From CADEDH01 sp041394285 (GTDB taxonomy: Bacteria > Actinomycetota > Acidimicrobiia > Acidimicrobiales > SZUA-35): a DNA stretch of 64,000 nt. The position numbers and the translations under genes were made by a program. The stretch covers positions 62,001 to 126,000 of the forward strand of contig JAWKIL010000013.1 of the NCBI GenBank assembly GCA_041394285.1, in the 5' to 3' direction. The notes under the pieces were generated by a model that made no database searches, was not told the origin of the DNA, and saw only the letters and a list, made by a program, of their open reading frames with translations. This document shows, piece after piece, positions 15,304 through 27,375 of the stretch. Each line of letters opens with the position of its first letter. Within the stretch, counting starts at the first letter, position 1.

Positions 15304-16260
15304 CTCCACGGCCGCTCGCACCAGCTCGTGGACGCCCCGCTGGGCCACCCGGTCCTGGTCTTCCCGGTATTTCAGCACGGTGCCCAGCGTGGCCTGGACA
15401 GTGGCGTCGTCCATCTCCGACCGACCCAGCGCGGCCAGCGACAGGGCCCAGTCGATCGACTCGGCCACCCCCGGCGGCTTGTACAGCCCGTAGCCCCGCA
15501 TGGCCTCCACTGCGGCCGCCACCTGGCGGGCCAGGCCCTCGCCCACCCCGGGGGCCCGGAGGCGCACGATCTCCACCTCACGGTCGAAGCCGGGGTGCTC
15601 CACCCAGTGGTAGAGGCAGCGCCGCTTGAGGGCGTCGTGGACGTCGCGGGTGCGGTTGGAGGTGAGCACCACCATGGGCGGCACCGCCGCCTTGATCGTG
15701 CCCAGCTCGGGGATCGTGATGCTGTAGTCCGACAGTGCCTCCAGCAGGAAGGCCTCGAACTCGTCGTCGGCCCTGTCGATCTCGTCGATCAGCAGGACCG
15801 GGGGCGGCCCCTCGGTGGGGCTGAGCGCCTCCAGCAGGGGCCGGCGGATCAGGAAGCGGGGATCGTACAGCTCGCTCTCCAGGGCGGCCGACGTGGTGCC
15901 GGCCACCTCGCCGGTGGCCTCGGCCGTGCGCAGGTGGAGCAGCTGGCGGGCGTAGTCCCACTCGTAGACGGCCTGGGCCGAGTCGATGCCCTCGTAACAC
16001 TGGAGGCGGATCAGGTGCCCGCCGAGCCAGCGGCTGAGCACCTTGGCCACCTCGGTCTTGCCCACCCCGGCCTCGCCCTCCAGGAACAGGGGCCGGTGGA
16101 GGCTGAGCGACAGGAAGATCGCCGTGGCCAGACCCTCGTCGGCCAGGTACTCGTGCTGGGCCAACGCCGCCACCACCTCGTCGACCGACTTAGGGACCGA
16201 CGGGGGAACGGACGGGTTCACGGGCACGGCATCGACCGACTTGGGGGTGCTCACGACCAC
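15289..16260 (-). CDS. MoxR family AAA+ ATPase
   Basis: 323 residues from a GTG at 16260 (a GTG two codons later is also possible). Walker A is GEAGVGKTE, Walker B is VLLIDEIDRADDEFEAFLLE, sensor 1 is VVLTSNRTRDVHDALKRRC, and the C-terminal lid follows. MoxR ATPases remodel metalloenzymes together with VWA partners. The CoxE-like VWA gene is directly downstream with a gap of about 40 bases, giving the usual MoxR/VWA pair. Confidence 0.92.
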   Translation of the reverse strand: MVVSTPKSVDAVPVNPSVPPSVPKSVDEVVAALAQHEYLADEGLATAIFLSLSLHRPLFLEGEAGVGKTEVAKVLSRWLGGHLIRLQCYEGIDSAQAVYEWDYARQLLHLRTAEATGEVAGTTSAALESELYDPRFLIRRPLLEALSPTEGPPPVLLIDEIDRADDEFEAFLLEALSDYSITIPELGTIKAAVPPMVVLTSNRTRDVHDALKRRCLYHWVEHPGFDREVEIVRLRAPGVGEGLARQVAAAVEAMRGYGLYKPPGVAESIDWALSLAALGRSEMDDATVQATLGTVLKYREDQDRVAQRGVHELVRAAVERGQA

Positions 16261-16290
16261 CCAGGGTAGTGGGGCCGGCTCACCTACCGC

Positions 16291-17196
16291 CTACCCGCGC
16301 GCCGGGGCGCCCGGCCCGCCGGACACGAAGCTCAGGGCCTCCCGCAGCGCCGTGAGCAGCTCGGGGGTGGGCCGCTCGAACTGGAAGTGGTTGCCACCCA
16401 CCTCCCGGTACCACCAACCGGCCCGGGCCAGCCCCTGCCACCGGCGGGCCCCGTCGTCGCTCACCAGGCTGTCGGCCCGACCTCGGATGGTGGCCAGCGG
16501 CACGGCAACCGCCGGCACGTCGGTGACCTCGGCCGCGGCGTGGGCGGCGTCGATGTCCACGCCGATCGCCTCGGCCGCCAGCGTGATCAGCTCGCCGGTG
16601 GCGGTCCCCCGGGCGTCGGCCTCCAGCTGGGCCAGCACCTCGTCCCGCGATCGCCGGCCGGTGGTGCCGGGAGCGGCCGACACCGTGATCACGCCGGCCA
16701 CCTCGGCCCGCATGGAGTCGGCCAGCTCGGCCGCCACACTGGCGGCGGTGACGGCCCCCAGGCTCTCACCCAGCAGCACCCAGCGCTGGTAGGGCTCGGC
16801 CTCGATGTGGCGCACGAAGTGGGTCACATGGTCCCGCAGCGACGTGAGGGGCGGTTCGGCGAACCGGATCCCCCGCCCCGGCAGCTCGAACGTGCGCAAC
16901 GCCACCGCGTGGTCCAGGTGGCGGCGCAGCTGCTCGAACCGGGCGGCCGACGCCCCCGCACCCGGCAGGCACAACAGCCGGGGCCCGCCGAAGGCAGCGG
17001 AGCTGCCGACCGGGGATGGGGCCCCGGGCGAGACGGGGCCCGGGGGCGCAGCCCCCGCACGATCAGCGGAGCTGCCGACCGGGGATGGGGCCCCGGGCGA
17101 GACGGGGCCCGGGGGCGCAGCCCCCGCAGGATGAGGGGCCGGACCCGGGGGATGGGAGAGCCTGCCCGGGTCCGGCGAGCCGTCCCGCCCGGTCAT
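16291..17196 (-). CDS. Type II thioesterase
   Basis: 301 residues from the ATG at 17196, which overlaps the preceding gene's stop as ATGA. The first 75 residues are a Pro/Gly/Ser linker with an internal duplication. The alpha/beta hydrolase body then runs LLCLPGAGASAARFEQL, GESLG for the nucleophile Ser (most relatives have GHSMG), and GGNHFQFE for the catalytic His. Type II thioesterases clear mis-loaded acyl chains from carrier proteins of polyketide or peptide synthases. It is the last gene of the polyketide operon. Product release may instead rest with the upstream alpha-oxoamine synthase. Confidence 0.87.
   Translation of the reverse strand: MTGRDGSPDPGRLSHPPGPAPHPAGAAPPGPVSPGAPSPVGSSADRAGAAPPGPVSPGAPSPVGSSAAFGGPRLLCLPGAGASAARFEQLRRHLDHAVALRTFELPGRGIRFAEPPLTSLRDHVTHFVRHIEAEPYQRWVLLGESLGAVTAASVAAELADSMRAEVAGVITVSAAPGTTGRRSRDEVLAQLEADARGTATGELITLAAEAIGVDIDAAHAAAEVTDVPAVAVPLATIRGRADSLVSDDGARRWQGLARAGWWYREVGGNHFQFERPTPELLTALREALSFVSGGPGAPARG
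16995..17128. repeat. 65-bp direct repeat (69-bp period) inside the thioesterase gene
   Basis: Units at 16995-17059 and 17064-17128 are essentially identical. They encode two copies of AGAAPPGPVSPGAPSPVGSSA in the N-terminal linker, kept in frame by the 69-base period. Each unit also holds GC-rich palindromes such as GGGGCCCCGGGC and CGGGGGCGCAGCCCCCG. Confidence 0.85.
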
Positions 17197-18563
17197 GGCC
17201 GGGGACGAAGGGTGACCCCTGCCTCGGCCGCGCACTTGGCCGTGATCTCCGCCGTCCGCAGGAGGTCTTCCTCCAGGTGGGCGGCCGACACGAAGAACCG
17301 GACCCGGGCCAGGTTCTCCGGCACCACGGGATGGAACAGGCCGTAGGCGATGATCCCGTTCTCCCGCAGCATCGACGACAGCCGCACCGCCGCCACCGAG
17401 CTGCCGGTCATGGCCGGCACCACCGCCGTGCCGTGCGACAGGCCGGTGTCGATCCCCAGGCGGTTCAACTCCCGGGCGAACAGCTCGGCGTTGCTCCGGG
17501 CCCGGGCCGGGAGATCGGGCCGGGCCCGTAGCACCCGCAGTGAGGCCAGCGTGGCCGCCGCCTGGGAGGCCGGCATGGGGGCGCAGTACAGCACGGCCCC
17601 GGGGGCGAGGTAGCGGACGGCCCGGAGCAGCCCGCGCTCGCCCGTCACGTAGCCTCCCACGCTGGCCAGGGCCTTGGACACCGTGTTCATCAGCACGATG
17701 TCGGGGTCGGGGGCGACGCCGAAGTGCTCCAGCACCCCCCGCCCGCTGCGGCCGAGCACGCCGAAGGAGTGGGCCTCGTCGATGTAGATGTCGCACTCGT
17801 GGCGCCGGGCCACCTCGAGGATCTCGGGCAGGCGGGCGATGTCGCCGTCCATGCTGTAGACGCCCTCGATCATGACCAGGCAGATGCTGCCGCTGCGGCG
17901 GTGCCGGGCCAGCATGGCGTCGAGGTGCTCGGGGTCGTTGTGGCGGAAGGCCAGGCGGCGGGCCCCCGACAGCCGGGCTCCGGCGATCATCGAGTTGTGC
18001 GACAGCTCGTCGTGGATCACCAGATCCTCGGGGCCCACGGCGTAGGCCAGGAAGGCCACGTTGGTGAGGTAGCCGCTCACGAACAGCACGGCGTCCTCGG
18101 TGCCGTAGATGTCGGCGATCTCCGCTTCCAGCGTGTGGTAGAGGTCGATGTCGCCTCCCACCGAGCGGGTGGCCGACAGCGACGCCCCGTAGGTGGCCAC
18201 CGCCTCCCGGGCCGCCTCCCGCAGCTCGGGCAGATCGCCCAGGCCCAGGTAGTCGTACGAGCTGAAGTTCACCATGATCTGGCTGCCCAGCACCTCGGCC
18301 CGGCCGTTGCCGGCCTTGCGCTGGGGCACGAAGTAGCCGCCGCCGTCGAGCCCGTTCTCCCGGGCCAGGTCCAGCAGGGTGGTGATCTCGGCGATGCCGA
18401 GATGGTCCCGCAACCGCCGTAACGGCCGGGCGACCGGCCGACGGGGCGCCGCCGCGCGCCCCGCCAGCAGTCGCCCGGCCAGAGCTGCCTTCGGATCGGC
18501 GGCACCGCCGGCGGGATTGCCGCCGCTGGCGCCCGTGATCCTGTCGCCGTTCATGTCGCTCAC
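17193..18563 (-). CDS. Alpha-oxoamine synthase (AONS/SPT-like PLP enzyme)
   Basis: 456 residues from a GTG at 18563 that overlaps the PKS stop (GTGA). It has fold-type I PLP motifs: SSYDYLGLGDLPELREA near the N-terminus, DELSHNSM, IDEAHSFGVLGRSGRG, and the Schiff-base Lys in TVSKALASVGGY. The family (KAPA synthase, 5-aminolevulinate synthase, serine palmitoyltransferase) joins an acyl thioester to an amino acid with loss of CO2. No biotin or haem genes are nearby. Following a PKS module, it most likely off-loads the ACP-bound chain as an amino ketone, as in fumonisin Fum8 systems. The amino-acid partner cannot be told. Confidence 0.88.
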   Translation of the reverse strand: MSDMNGDRITGASGGNPAGGAADPKAALAGRLLAGRAAAPRRPVARPLRRLRDHLGIAEITTLLDLARENGLDGGGYFVPQRKAGNGRAEVLGSQIMVNFSSYDYLGLGDLPELREAAREAVATYGASLSATRSVGGDIDLYHTLEAEIADIYGTEDAVLFVSGYLTNVAFLAYAVGPEDLVIHDELSHNSMIAGARLSGARRLAFRHNDPEHLDAMLARHRRSGSICLVMIEGVYSMDGDIARLPEILEVARRHECDIYIDEAHSFGVLGRSGRGVLEHFGVAPDPDIVLMNTVSKALASVGGYVTGERGLLRAVRYLAPGAVLYCAPMPASQAAATLASLRVLRARPDLPARARSNAELFARELNRLGIDTGLSHGTAVVPAMTGSSVAAVRLSSMLRENGIIAYGLFHPVVPENLARVRFFVSAAHLEEDLLRTAEITAKCAAEAGVTLRPRP

Positions 18564-21500
18564 GCTCCTGCTCCGACTTCCACGCCCACCGCCGCCCCCG
18601 GGCCGGGATCACCGCCGGAACCGCCTCCCGGGTCGATGTCGATGACCGCTTCGTCGAGGTACTCGGCGATGCGGGTGGCCAGCTGGCCGATGGTGCCGTC
18701 GGGGAGGAACAGCCGGCTGAGCGGCACCTCGTGCTGGAGGATCTCGTTGATGCCGACCTGGATCTCCACCACGGCCAGGGAGTCGATGCCGAGGTCGGCG
18801 AAGCTGGCGTCGGCCTCGAGGGCGCCGTCCTCGGTCCCGAGGGCGGCGGTGAACAGCCCGAGCAGCATGAGGGTGAGCACGTCGGCCCGGTCCTCCACCC
18901 CGAGCTGGAGGAGCTGCTCCAGCTCGGCCCGGTCGCCTCCGCCCGAGGCCGCCGCCACCAGGTGGCGGATCACCGAGGAGCTGGCGTTGCCCGGCTCGGA
19001 CCGGCCCACCCGCTGCCAGTCCACCTCGGCCGTGAGGAACACGGGCGCACGGGTGGTGGCGGCGGCGTCGAGGATCCCGAACAGGCGCCGGGGCGACACC
19101 ATCGACAGGCCATTGGCGGCGAAGAACCGAGAGTTCCGCTCGTCGCCGGCGGCCATGCCAGCCTCCTCGATCGGGCCGAGCTGCATGGCGCAGGCCCGGA
19201 TCCCCCGGGCCCGCAGGTCGGCCGCCCAGCCGTCGAGCTCGGTGTTGGCCGCGGCGTAGGTGCCCTGCAGCGACACGCCCAGCGCCCCCGACATCGACGA
19301 CGCCAGCAGGAGGAACTCCAGCTCCTCCCAGGCCCCGGGCAACTGGTCGAGCCCGGCCACCAGGTTGGCGATCCCGTCGACCTTGGCCCCGAACGAACGG
19401 GCCACCCGCTCGCCGTCGATCTCGGTGAACGGACCGTCGGCGATCACCCCGGCGGCGTGCAGCACGCCCCGGATCGGCTTGTCGGCCCGCAGCCGGCGCA
19501 CCAGGGCGGCCATGCCCTCCCGGTCGGCCACGTCGGCCGCCACCACCTGCACCTCGGCCCCGCACGCCTCGATCAGGCCCACCAGACCCTGCGACTGCTC
19601 CGGAACCCGGCCCGAGCGGCCGGTCACCACGATGGTGCGGGCGCCCCGGCTCGCCATCCACTGGGCGGCCATGAGACCGACCCCGCCGTAGCCGCCGGTG
19701 ATCAGGTAGATCCCGTTCGGGTCGAGCACGGGCGCCGCCCGCCGGGCCCGCGCCACCGCCGGCTCGGGGGTCAGCTCGACCACCAGGCTGCCCACGGTCT
19801 CGCCCCGGGCCAGGTCGGCGACGGCGGCCGGGAGCTGATCGACGTGGTAGCGGGTCACCGGGGTGCGGTTGCGGGACTCCTGGACCTGGGCCAGGGCCCG
19901 GGTGATCAGATCGTTGAACCAGTCGGGGTCGTCGGCCGCGATCTGGTCGGTGTCGATCCGGGACAAGGTCCGGTTGCCGTCGACGGCGAGGGCCAGCTGC
20001 ACCTCGTCGGGTCCCGACGGCTTGCCCAGGTCGACGTAGCGACCCCGGTTGCGGAGCTGGTTGAACAGCAGCGACCGGGCCTCGCCGTTGACCACGGCGG
20101 CGATGCAGTCGAACGGGCCGTGGCCGCCGGCCAGCAGGGCCCCGGGGATGGCGGCCCCCCGGGCCACCACCGCCGTCAGCCGCCCGGCGGCCGCCTCCTC
20201 GGCGAACAGGTCGTGCAACGCCGCCACCTTGGCCTCGCTGCCCACGCTGGCGACGACCCGGCAGCCGGTCGACAGGGCGTGGCGGCACAGCACCGAGCCC
20301 AGCGCGCCGGCGCCGGACTGGACGAACACCGTGTCGCCGGGACGGATCCGGGCCACGTCGTCGAGCGCGGCCAGGGCCGTCACCCACGGCATCATCAGGG
20401 CCAGCTGGACGCTGACCTCCACCTGGTCCGACAGGGGCCGGATGTACTCGTCGGCCACGTTGACCGTGAGCCGCTGGCGGAACGGGCGCCGCACCGGCCC
20501 GCCCACCAGGTCGCCCGGGGCGAACGGGGTGCCGGAGCCGGCCTCGACCACCCACCCGGCCGCACCCAGGCCGAGGTCGAGGCCGGCGAAGGTGGCCAGG
20601 GCGTTCGTCCCGAGGGTGCCGAATGCCTTGCCGACGTCTTTCCAGGTGAGCGGTACGGCCCAGTTCTCGATGGTGATCTCGCCCGGTCCGGGCGGGCGCA
20701 CCGGCTCGGCCGTCACCTCCAGGCGGCCGGCGGAGGCCAGGTCGAACGCCAGCGTCGTGTCGGGTTCCCGGTCGGCGGGGTCGTAGGCCAGCAGGGTGTC
20801 GGTTCCCACCTGCTCCAGGCGGCTGAGCCCCACCTCGCCGTCGATCCGCACCTCGTATTCGGAGACCTCCCCGATCCAGTGGGCCAGCACGTCGACGGGG
20901 GTGAGGGGATCGGCCAGGACGGCCCGGACGGGGAAGCCGAAGGAGTTGGTGGCCGATCGCCGCAGACCGAGGAGCCAGTGCTGGCCCACGTCACCCACCA
21001 GGGTGAGGGTGAGCGTGGGGTCCTCCAGGGCCGCCACCTGGTTCACCAGATCGAAGGTGGCGGTGGCGTCGGCCGTGCGGTGCCCGATGGGCGCCGCCCA
21101 CAGCAGGTGGGCCCGCTGGCCCCGGGGCACCTGGCCGAGCTCCACCACGGGGGCGGTCAGCGGCAGCGGGCCCGAACCGGCCACGATGTACTCGTCGAGG
21201 CGGGGGGCGACCGGAGCCATCCCCTCGTCGAGATACTGCTTCTCGAGACGCTGCTCGGGAAGGTACTGCTCGGTCAGGTACCGGTCGCCGTCGGCCGTGA
21301 GGTCGATCAGGAGGTCGTCGCCGGCAAGGAGGGGCAGCTCCTCGCCGGCGAGGGCGTCGTCGGCGTCGTCGGCGTCGATGTCGGTGAAGCGCTCCCGCAC
21401 CTCGTCGGGGGTGACGGCGTGCAGGGTGTAGGTGTTGCGGTCGAGATACGAGGCCCGGGCCGCGTCGTCGCTCTGGTTCCGGACGCAGGCCACGTCGGCC

Positions 21501-23621
21501 AGCTCCGCCACCAGGGTGCCGTCGAGGTCGAAGAACTGGACCGAGCCCACCAGCTCGTGGCGGGTGCGGGACGTCACCTCGGCCCGGGCCCGCCACGGGC
21601 GGTCGCCCGCCATCGGCCGGTGGAGGCCGACCCGACCCAGCCGGAACGGGAGGTACATCGCCTCGCCCAGGTCCCGGGCGGCGGCGATCAGCAGCTGGAG
21701 CCCGGCGTCGAGCACCCAGGGGGCATGCCGGCCACCCCGGTAGGGCACACCGGCGTCGATGGTGGCCCAGGCCACCAGGTTCTCGGTCAGGGTGGCGCCG
21801 GCCGCTCCCCCCTCGCCCACGGTGATCTCGGTGAGGTTGCGGAAGGCGCCGCCGTACTGCAGGCCTTTCAGCCGGAACAGGGAGTAGAGGGCGTCGGGTT
21901 CGACGCCCGGCGAGCCGGGGGGTGTAGACCCGGCCGCCGGGACGTCGTCCGTGGGGACCGCGGTCCCGATCGAGGCGACGGCGTTGAGCGTCCACGCCGC
22001 CGTGTCGCCCAGAGGGCGGGAGTAGCACCGCCCCACGCCGCCGCCGAGCTTGATCCGCACCAGGGCGGGGTTGGCGAACACCGGAAGCCCCTGGGCGATC
22101 GTGAGATCGGTGAGGGTGACGCTGCGCTCGTCGCCCAGGGTGGCGGCCAACGCCAGCAGCTCGGCCCACAGGGTGGCCGGTACCACCGGCCCCAGGCCCT
22201 GCACGGTATGGCCTTCAAGCCATGGCTGGTCGGAGATCGACAGCTCCACGTCGAACTCGTCGTTGTGGTCCGACACCCGTCGCCCGAGGAGGGTCAGGCC
22301 GGGCACGGCCGAGCTGTTGGCCCGGTCGACGTCGTACCACGGATCCTGGTCCCACACCTTCTGGGGGGACCGGACCGGGGTGGGCAGGGGGGCCGAGCGA
22401 ATCCGGGGCGGCCGGCCGAGACCCTCCAGCGCCAGCTTGCCCACGGCGCCGACGAACATGCGGTACTCGTCGTCGCGCCGTGACAGCAGAGGCGTGACGC
22501 TCACGCCGGCGGCGTTGCGGGCCATCGCCTCGATGCTCGGGGTGAGCACCGGATGGGGGGCCAGCTCGACGAAGGTGGTGCTGCCGTCGGCCAGGGCCAG
22601 CTCCACCGCCTGGGCGAAGCGCACCGGTAGGCGCACGTTGCGGGGCCAGTAGCCCGCACCCCACTCCTCGCCGGTGGACAGCGAGCCGCTGACGGTGGAG
22701 TAGATGGGCAGCCGGGCCGGCTTGGGCTCGATGAAGCTCATCTGGTCGGCCAGATCGGCCGCGATCTCGTCCATCACCGGGCTGTGGTAGGGGACCTCCA
22801 CCCGGAGCGTCTTGGCGAAGATGCGCTGGTCCCGCATGCGCTGCTCCAGCTCGGCGATCTGGCTGGCGTCGCCGGCCACGGTCACCGCCTGGTGGTCGTT
22901 GATGGCGGCCAGCGACACGCCGGGCAGATCGGCGATGGCCTCGGCCGCCTCCGCCTCGCTCAGGCCGACGGCCAGCATCACCCCCCGGCCGGCCAGGGTG
23001 GCCTGGAGCCGCCCCCGCACCACGGCCACCCGGGCCGCCTCCTCCAGGGTGTAGATCCCCGCCGCGTAGGCCGCCGCCACCTCGCCGGCGCTGTGGCCGA
23101 TCACGGCGTCGGGCCTGATGCCCTCGGCCACCAGCAGGTCGTGGAGGGCGGCCTGGAGGAGGAAGTTGCCGGGTTGGGCCAGCCGGGTCGGCAGCACGTC
23201 GCCCGGATCGTGCCCGGCCAGCTCCTCCCACACCGATCCGCCGTGGTGCACGGCCAGCAGGCCGTCGATCTCGTTCACCCGCCGGGCGAAGGCGGGGATC
23301 TCCAGGGCCAGCCCCCGACCCATCCGGGCCCACTGGGGCCCCATGCCGCTGCACACGAACGTCACGCGCCGGCCACCGCTGCGGTGCTGGCCGGAGGCGA
23401 CGCAGCTGCCGTCGAGCACCAGCTCGGCCAGCGCCGTGAGCAGCTCGCTGCGGGTGCGTCCGGCCACGATCCAGCGGGACTGGCCCCGGGCCGCCCGCCA
23501 GGCCGCTTCCACCTGGGCCTCGAACCCGGCCTCGCCGGCGGCCTGGATGAGGTCGATCAGCTGCTGCGCGTTCTCGGCCGCCCGCTCCTGGTTGGCGCCG
23601 GTGACGGGAAGGCGGTGGATC

Positions 23622-23629
<8 letters not shown>
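18560..23629 (-). CDS. Polyketide synthase, AT-DH-ER-KR-ACP
   Basis: 1,689 residues, ATG at 23629. Domains: a KS-to-AT linker (1-85); AT with Ser180 in GHSAGE and VPYH at 279-282, where extender motifs HAFH or YASH usually sit; DH with His474 in HTVQGLGPVVP and Asp641 in WVLDAGLQ; ER about 960-1290 with a degenerate nucleotide loop (GAGALGSV); KR about 1320-1510 with TGGYGGVG, a Ser region and TYAAAN; and ACP with Ser1617 in LGIDSL. A complete reducing set would give a saturated acyl chain. The ATG overlaps the KS stop by eight bases (ATGCCTGA). The KS domain is on the preceding gene. Confidence 0.9.
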
Positions 23630-24929
<1,300 letters not shown>

Positions 24930-25185
24930 CCTCGTGCCCCTTTGACAGGAATGAGAAAAGAACTGCTCCGACGTCCGGGGTCCAGCGGTTCGACCCACAC
25001 GGCGACGTGCTTGTTGAAACGGGCCGGCGGCGTCAGGGGATACGGTGTGAGCAGCTTTGCCCACGTTTAGCCAGCAACCATTTCGGGGCTCACGCTGTGC
25101 TCTACCGGGGGCTGCGCCCCCGGACGCGGGCTCCTCCGTCGCCCGCTCCCCCATCCACGTCGGGGCCCCTACCCCGCCGTGGCGG
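24930..25185. promoter_or_regulatory. Upstream region of the polyketide operon
   Basis: About 255 bases between the oxidoreductase and KS genes, both read on the minus strand. The operon promoter should lie here, but no confident -35/-10 pair is visible. The AAAGGGG ribosome-binding site of the KS gene lies at its left edge. Confidence 0.4.
25105..25123 (-). terminator. Hairpin after the molybdopterin oxidoreductase
   Basis: CCGGGGGC and GCCCCCGG are perfect 8-base arms around a TGC loop, about 60 bases past the stop of the minus-strand oxidoreductase. No T-run follows, so termination is plausible rather than shown. Confidence 0.4.
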
Positions 25186-27252
25186 CTACGTCGCCGGTCT
25201 CACCTCGACGAGCGTCTCGTGGAAGGCGGCGGAGCCGATGTCGTCGTCGGGCACGGCGGGGTTGGTGAGGGCGTTGACCGAGCGGCCTTCGGGCGTGGCC
25301 CGGTGCCACCAGCCGAACGGCAGGGCGGCCACCCCGGGCTGGAGGTCCTCGCTCAGCTCCAGGTCCACGGTGAGCGAGCCCCGGTCGTTGAACACCTCCA
25401 CCCGATCGGCGATGGTGAGACCGCGGGCCGCCGCATCGTCGGGGTGCAGCAGGAGGCGGGGGGCGTTGCCGGTGGGCTGGTGCTCGGGGAAGGCGCCGTA
25501 GTTCGTGTTGTGGAACCGCAGGTGGTGCTTCGGGGTGAGCAACGTCAAGGGGAAGCGGGCGGCCAGCGCCGGTGAGCCGTCGGGCGTCTCGGCCCCCGGC
25601 TGGTGGCGCAGGGCCCGGAGGTGGAACCGGCCGTCGGGTGTGTCGGGGGCGGCGTCGGCCCACGGCCGGTGTCCGGCTGGCACGGCCAGGCGGCACCAGG
25701 ATTCCTTCTGGAGACGGTCCCAGGTGATGCCGGTGAGCCAGGGGTGGTCGGAGTCGAGCAGGCGGCGGATCAGGGTCTCGTCGTCGTCGTCCCAGCTGAA
25801 CCCGTCGGCGGCCGGCAGCCCGGCGGGTCCGGGGGCCAGGCCCATGGCCCGGGCCAGGGCCCGGAAGATCTCGCTGTTGGGGCGGGCCTGGCCCAGGGGG
25901 GCGATGGCCGGCTGGTTGAGCGTCAGGTAGAGGTGGCCCCAGGCGATGCCCAGATCGAGGTGCTCGATCTGGGTGGTGGCGGGGAGCACCAGATCGGCGT
26001 AGCGGGCGCTGTCGGTGGCGAACTGCTCGATCACGATCGTGTACAGGTCGTCGCGGGCCAGGCCGGCCACCACCCGGTTCTGGTCGGGGCAGATCACGGC
26101 CGGGTTCGAGTTGTGCACCACCAGGGCCCGGATCGGGGGGTCGAGGCCGGGGTCGGTGAGCACCTGGCCCAGGCGGGCCATGTTGAACTGGCGCCGGGGC
26201 GGGGCGTCGGGATGGGGCGCCGGGTAGTTGAGGGCGGTCTCGAAGTAGACCTGGGTGGACCGGGCCAGGCCGCCGCCGGCCTCGCGCCAGGCCCCGGTGA
26301 GGGCCGGCAGCATGGCGATGGCTCCCATGATGTCTCGCCCCCGCTGGCGGTGCTCCGGCCCCACCAGGGTGCGGATGGCGGCCGGGCGGTTGGTGGCGTA
26401 GAGGTGGGCCAGCCACTCGATCCGCTCCACCGGGACGCCGGTGATGTCGGCCGCCTCGGCCAGCGGCTGCACGGCCGCCGCCCGGCGCAGCTCCTCGGCC
26501 CCCGTGGTCCACTCGGCGATCCACGCCTCGTCGAGCAGGCCGTCGCGGTCCATGACGTGGACCAGGGCCAGCACCAGGGCAACGTCGGTGCCGGGGCGCA
26601 GGGCGAGGTGGTGGTCGGCCCGGGCCGCCGTGATCGTGCGCACGGGGTCGATCACCACCACCGTGGCCCCCTGGGCCCGGGCCCCCTCGATGGTGGGCCA
26701 CAGGTGGCGGTTGGTGAGGTAGGTGTTGGTACCCCACAGGATGATCGTGCGGGCCAGGGCCAGGTCCTCGGGGTCGAGGCCGAAGGGCTGGCCGGTCACG
26801 TCGGCCGCCCCCAGCCAGGCCGTGACCCCGCACAGGTGGCGGCGGATGTCGCTGGCGCCCAGGGCGTCGAAGAAGCGGTCGGCCACCAGCCCTTTCTGGA
26901 TGACCCCCTGGGTGCCGTCGAACGAGTAGGGCAGGATGGCGGCCCCTCCGCTCTCGGCCCGGATGCGGTTGAGCCGGCCGGCGGCCTCGGTGAGGGCCTC
27001 GCGCCAGCTGACCGGCTCGAACCGGCCTTCGCCCTTGGGCCCCACCCGGCGCAGGGGGGTGAGGAGGCGGTCGGGGTGATAGACCCGCTCCAGGAACCGG
27101 TTGACCTTGGGGCACAGCTCACCGCTGGTGGTGGGGTGGTCCCGGTTGCCCCGCAGCCGCACGGCCCGGCCGCGGTCCACCGTGACGTCCCACACGCAGG
27201 TGTCGGGACAGTCGTGGTGGCATGAGCCCCGGACGAGGATCGGCTCCCCCAT
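25186..27252 (-). CDS. Molybdopterin-dependent oxidoreductase (DMSO reductase superfamily)
   Basis: 688 residues, ATG at 27252. The N-terminal iron-sulfur site is CHHDCPDTCVW plus a later Cys in GELCPKVNRF. The bis-MGD core follows (TIILWGTNTYLTNRHLWPTIEGA, VVVIDPVRTITAARADHHLALRPGTD, ALVVHNSNPAVICPDQN) and a C-terminal molydopterin-dinucleotide-binding domain (LTLLTPKHHLRFHNTNYG, then HPDDAAARGL). No twin-arginine signal is seen, so it is probably cytoplasmic and of the formate-dehydrogenase or assimilatory type. No partner subunits or cofactor genes are adjacent, so its substrate is unknown. Confidence 0.87.
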   Translation of the reverse strand: MGEPILVRGSCHHDCPDTCVWDVTVDRGRAVRLRGNRDHPTTSGELCPKVNRFLERVYHPDRLLTPLRRVGPKGEGRFEPVSWREALTEAAGRLNRIRAESGGAAILPYSFDGTQGVIQKGLVADRFFDALGASDIRRHLCGVTAWLGAADVTGQPFGLDPEDLALARTIILWGTNTYLTNRHLWPTIEGARAQGATVVVIDPVRTITAARADHHLALRPGTDVALVLALVHVMDRDGLLDEAWIAEWTTGAEELRRAAAVQPLAEAADITGVPVERIEWLAHLYATNRPAAIRTLVGPEHRQRGRDIMGAIAMLPALTGAWREAGGGLARSTQVYFETALNYPAPHPDAPPRRQFNMARLGQVLTDPGLDPPIRALVVHNSNPAVICPDQNRVVAGLARDDLYTIVIEQFATDSARYADLVLPATTQIEHLDLGIAWGHLYLTLNQPAIAPLGQARPNSEIFRALARAMGLAPGPAGLPAADGFSWDDDDETLIRRLLDSDHPWLTGITWDRLQKESWCRLAVPAGHRPWADAAPDTPDGRFHLRALRHQPGAETPDGSPALAARFPLTLLTPKHHLRFHNTNYGAFPEHQPTGNAPRLLLHPDDAAARGLTIADRVEVFNDRGSLTVDLELSEDLQPGVAALPFGWWHRATPEGRSVNALTNPAVPDDDIGSAAFHETLVEVRPAT

Positions 27253-27290
27253 AGGCCCGGCAGCCTACCCACAGGTGCCCGGGGTCCGAC

Positions 27291-27331
27291 CTGTGGCGTC
27301 AGCGCGCAGAAGGCAGCACCGGGCGCCACAG
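27291..27331. repeat. Intergenic hairpin 1 (GTGGCG type)
   Basis: Arms CTGTGGCG and CGCCACAG are perfect, with the loop TCAGCGCGCAGAAGGCAGCA and a few G/C bases. It is strongly similar in both arms and loop to the hairpin at 47608-47654. It lies between two divergent genes, so it is not simply a terminator. Confidence 0.7.
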
Positions 27332-27375
27332 TTCCCGCTCGCCCGTGTCCCCTCGGCTGGGGTAGAACGGGCGGA

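Noticed and set aside
18731..22483. Very long plus-strand frame opposite the polyketide synthase
   Set aside because: It is the antisense of a gene with clear domains; long shadow frames are expected at this GC content, and the translation is low in complexity.
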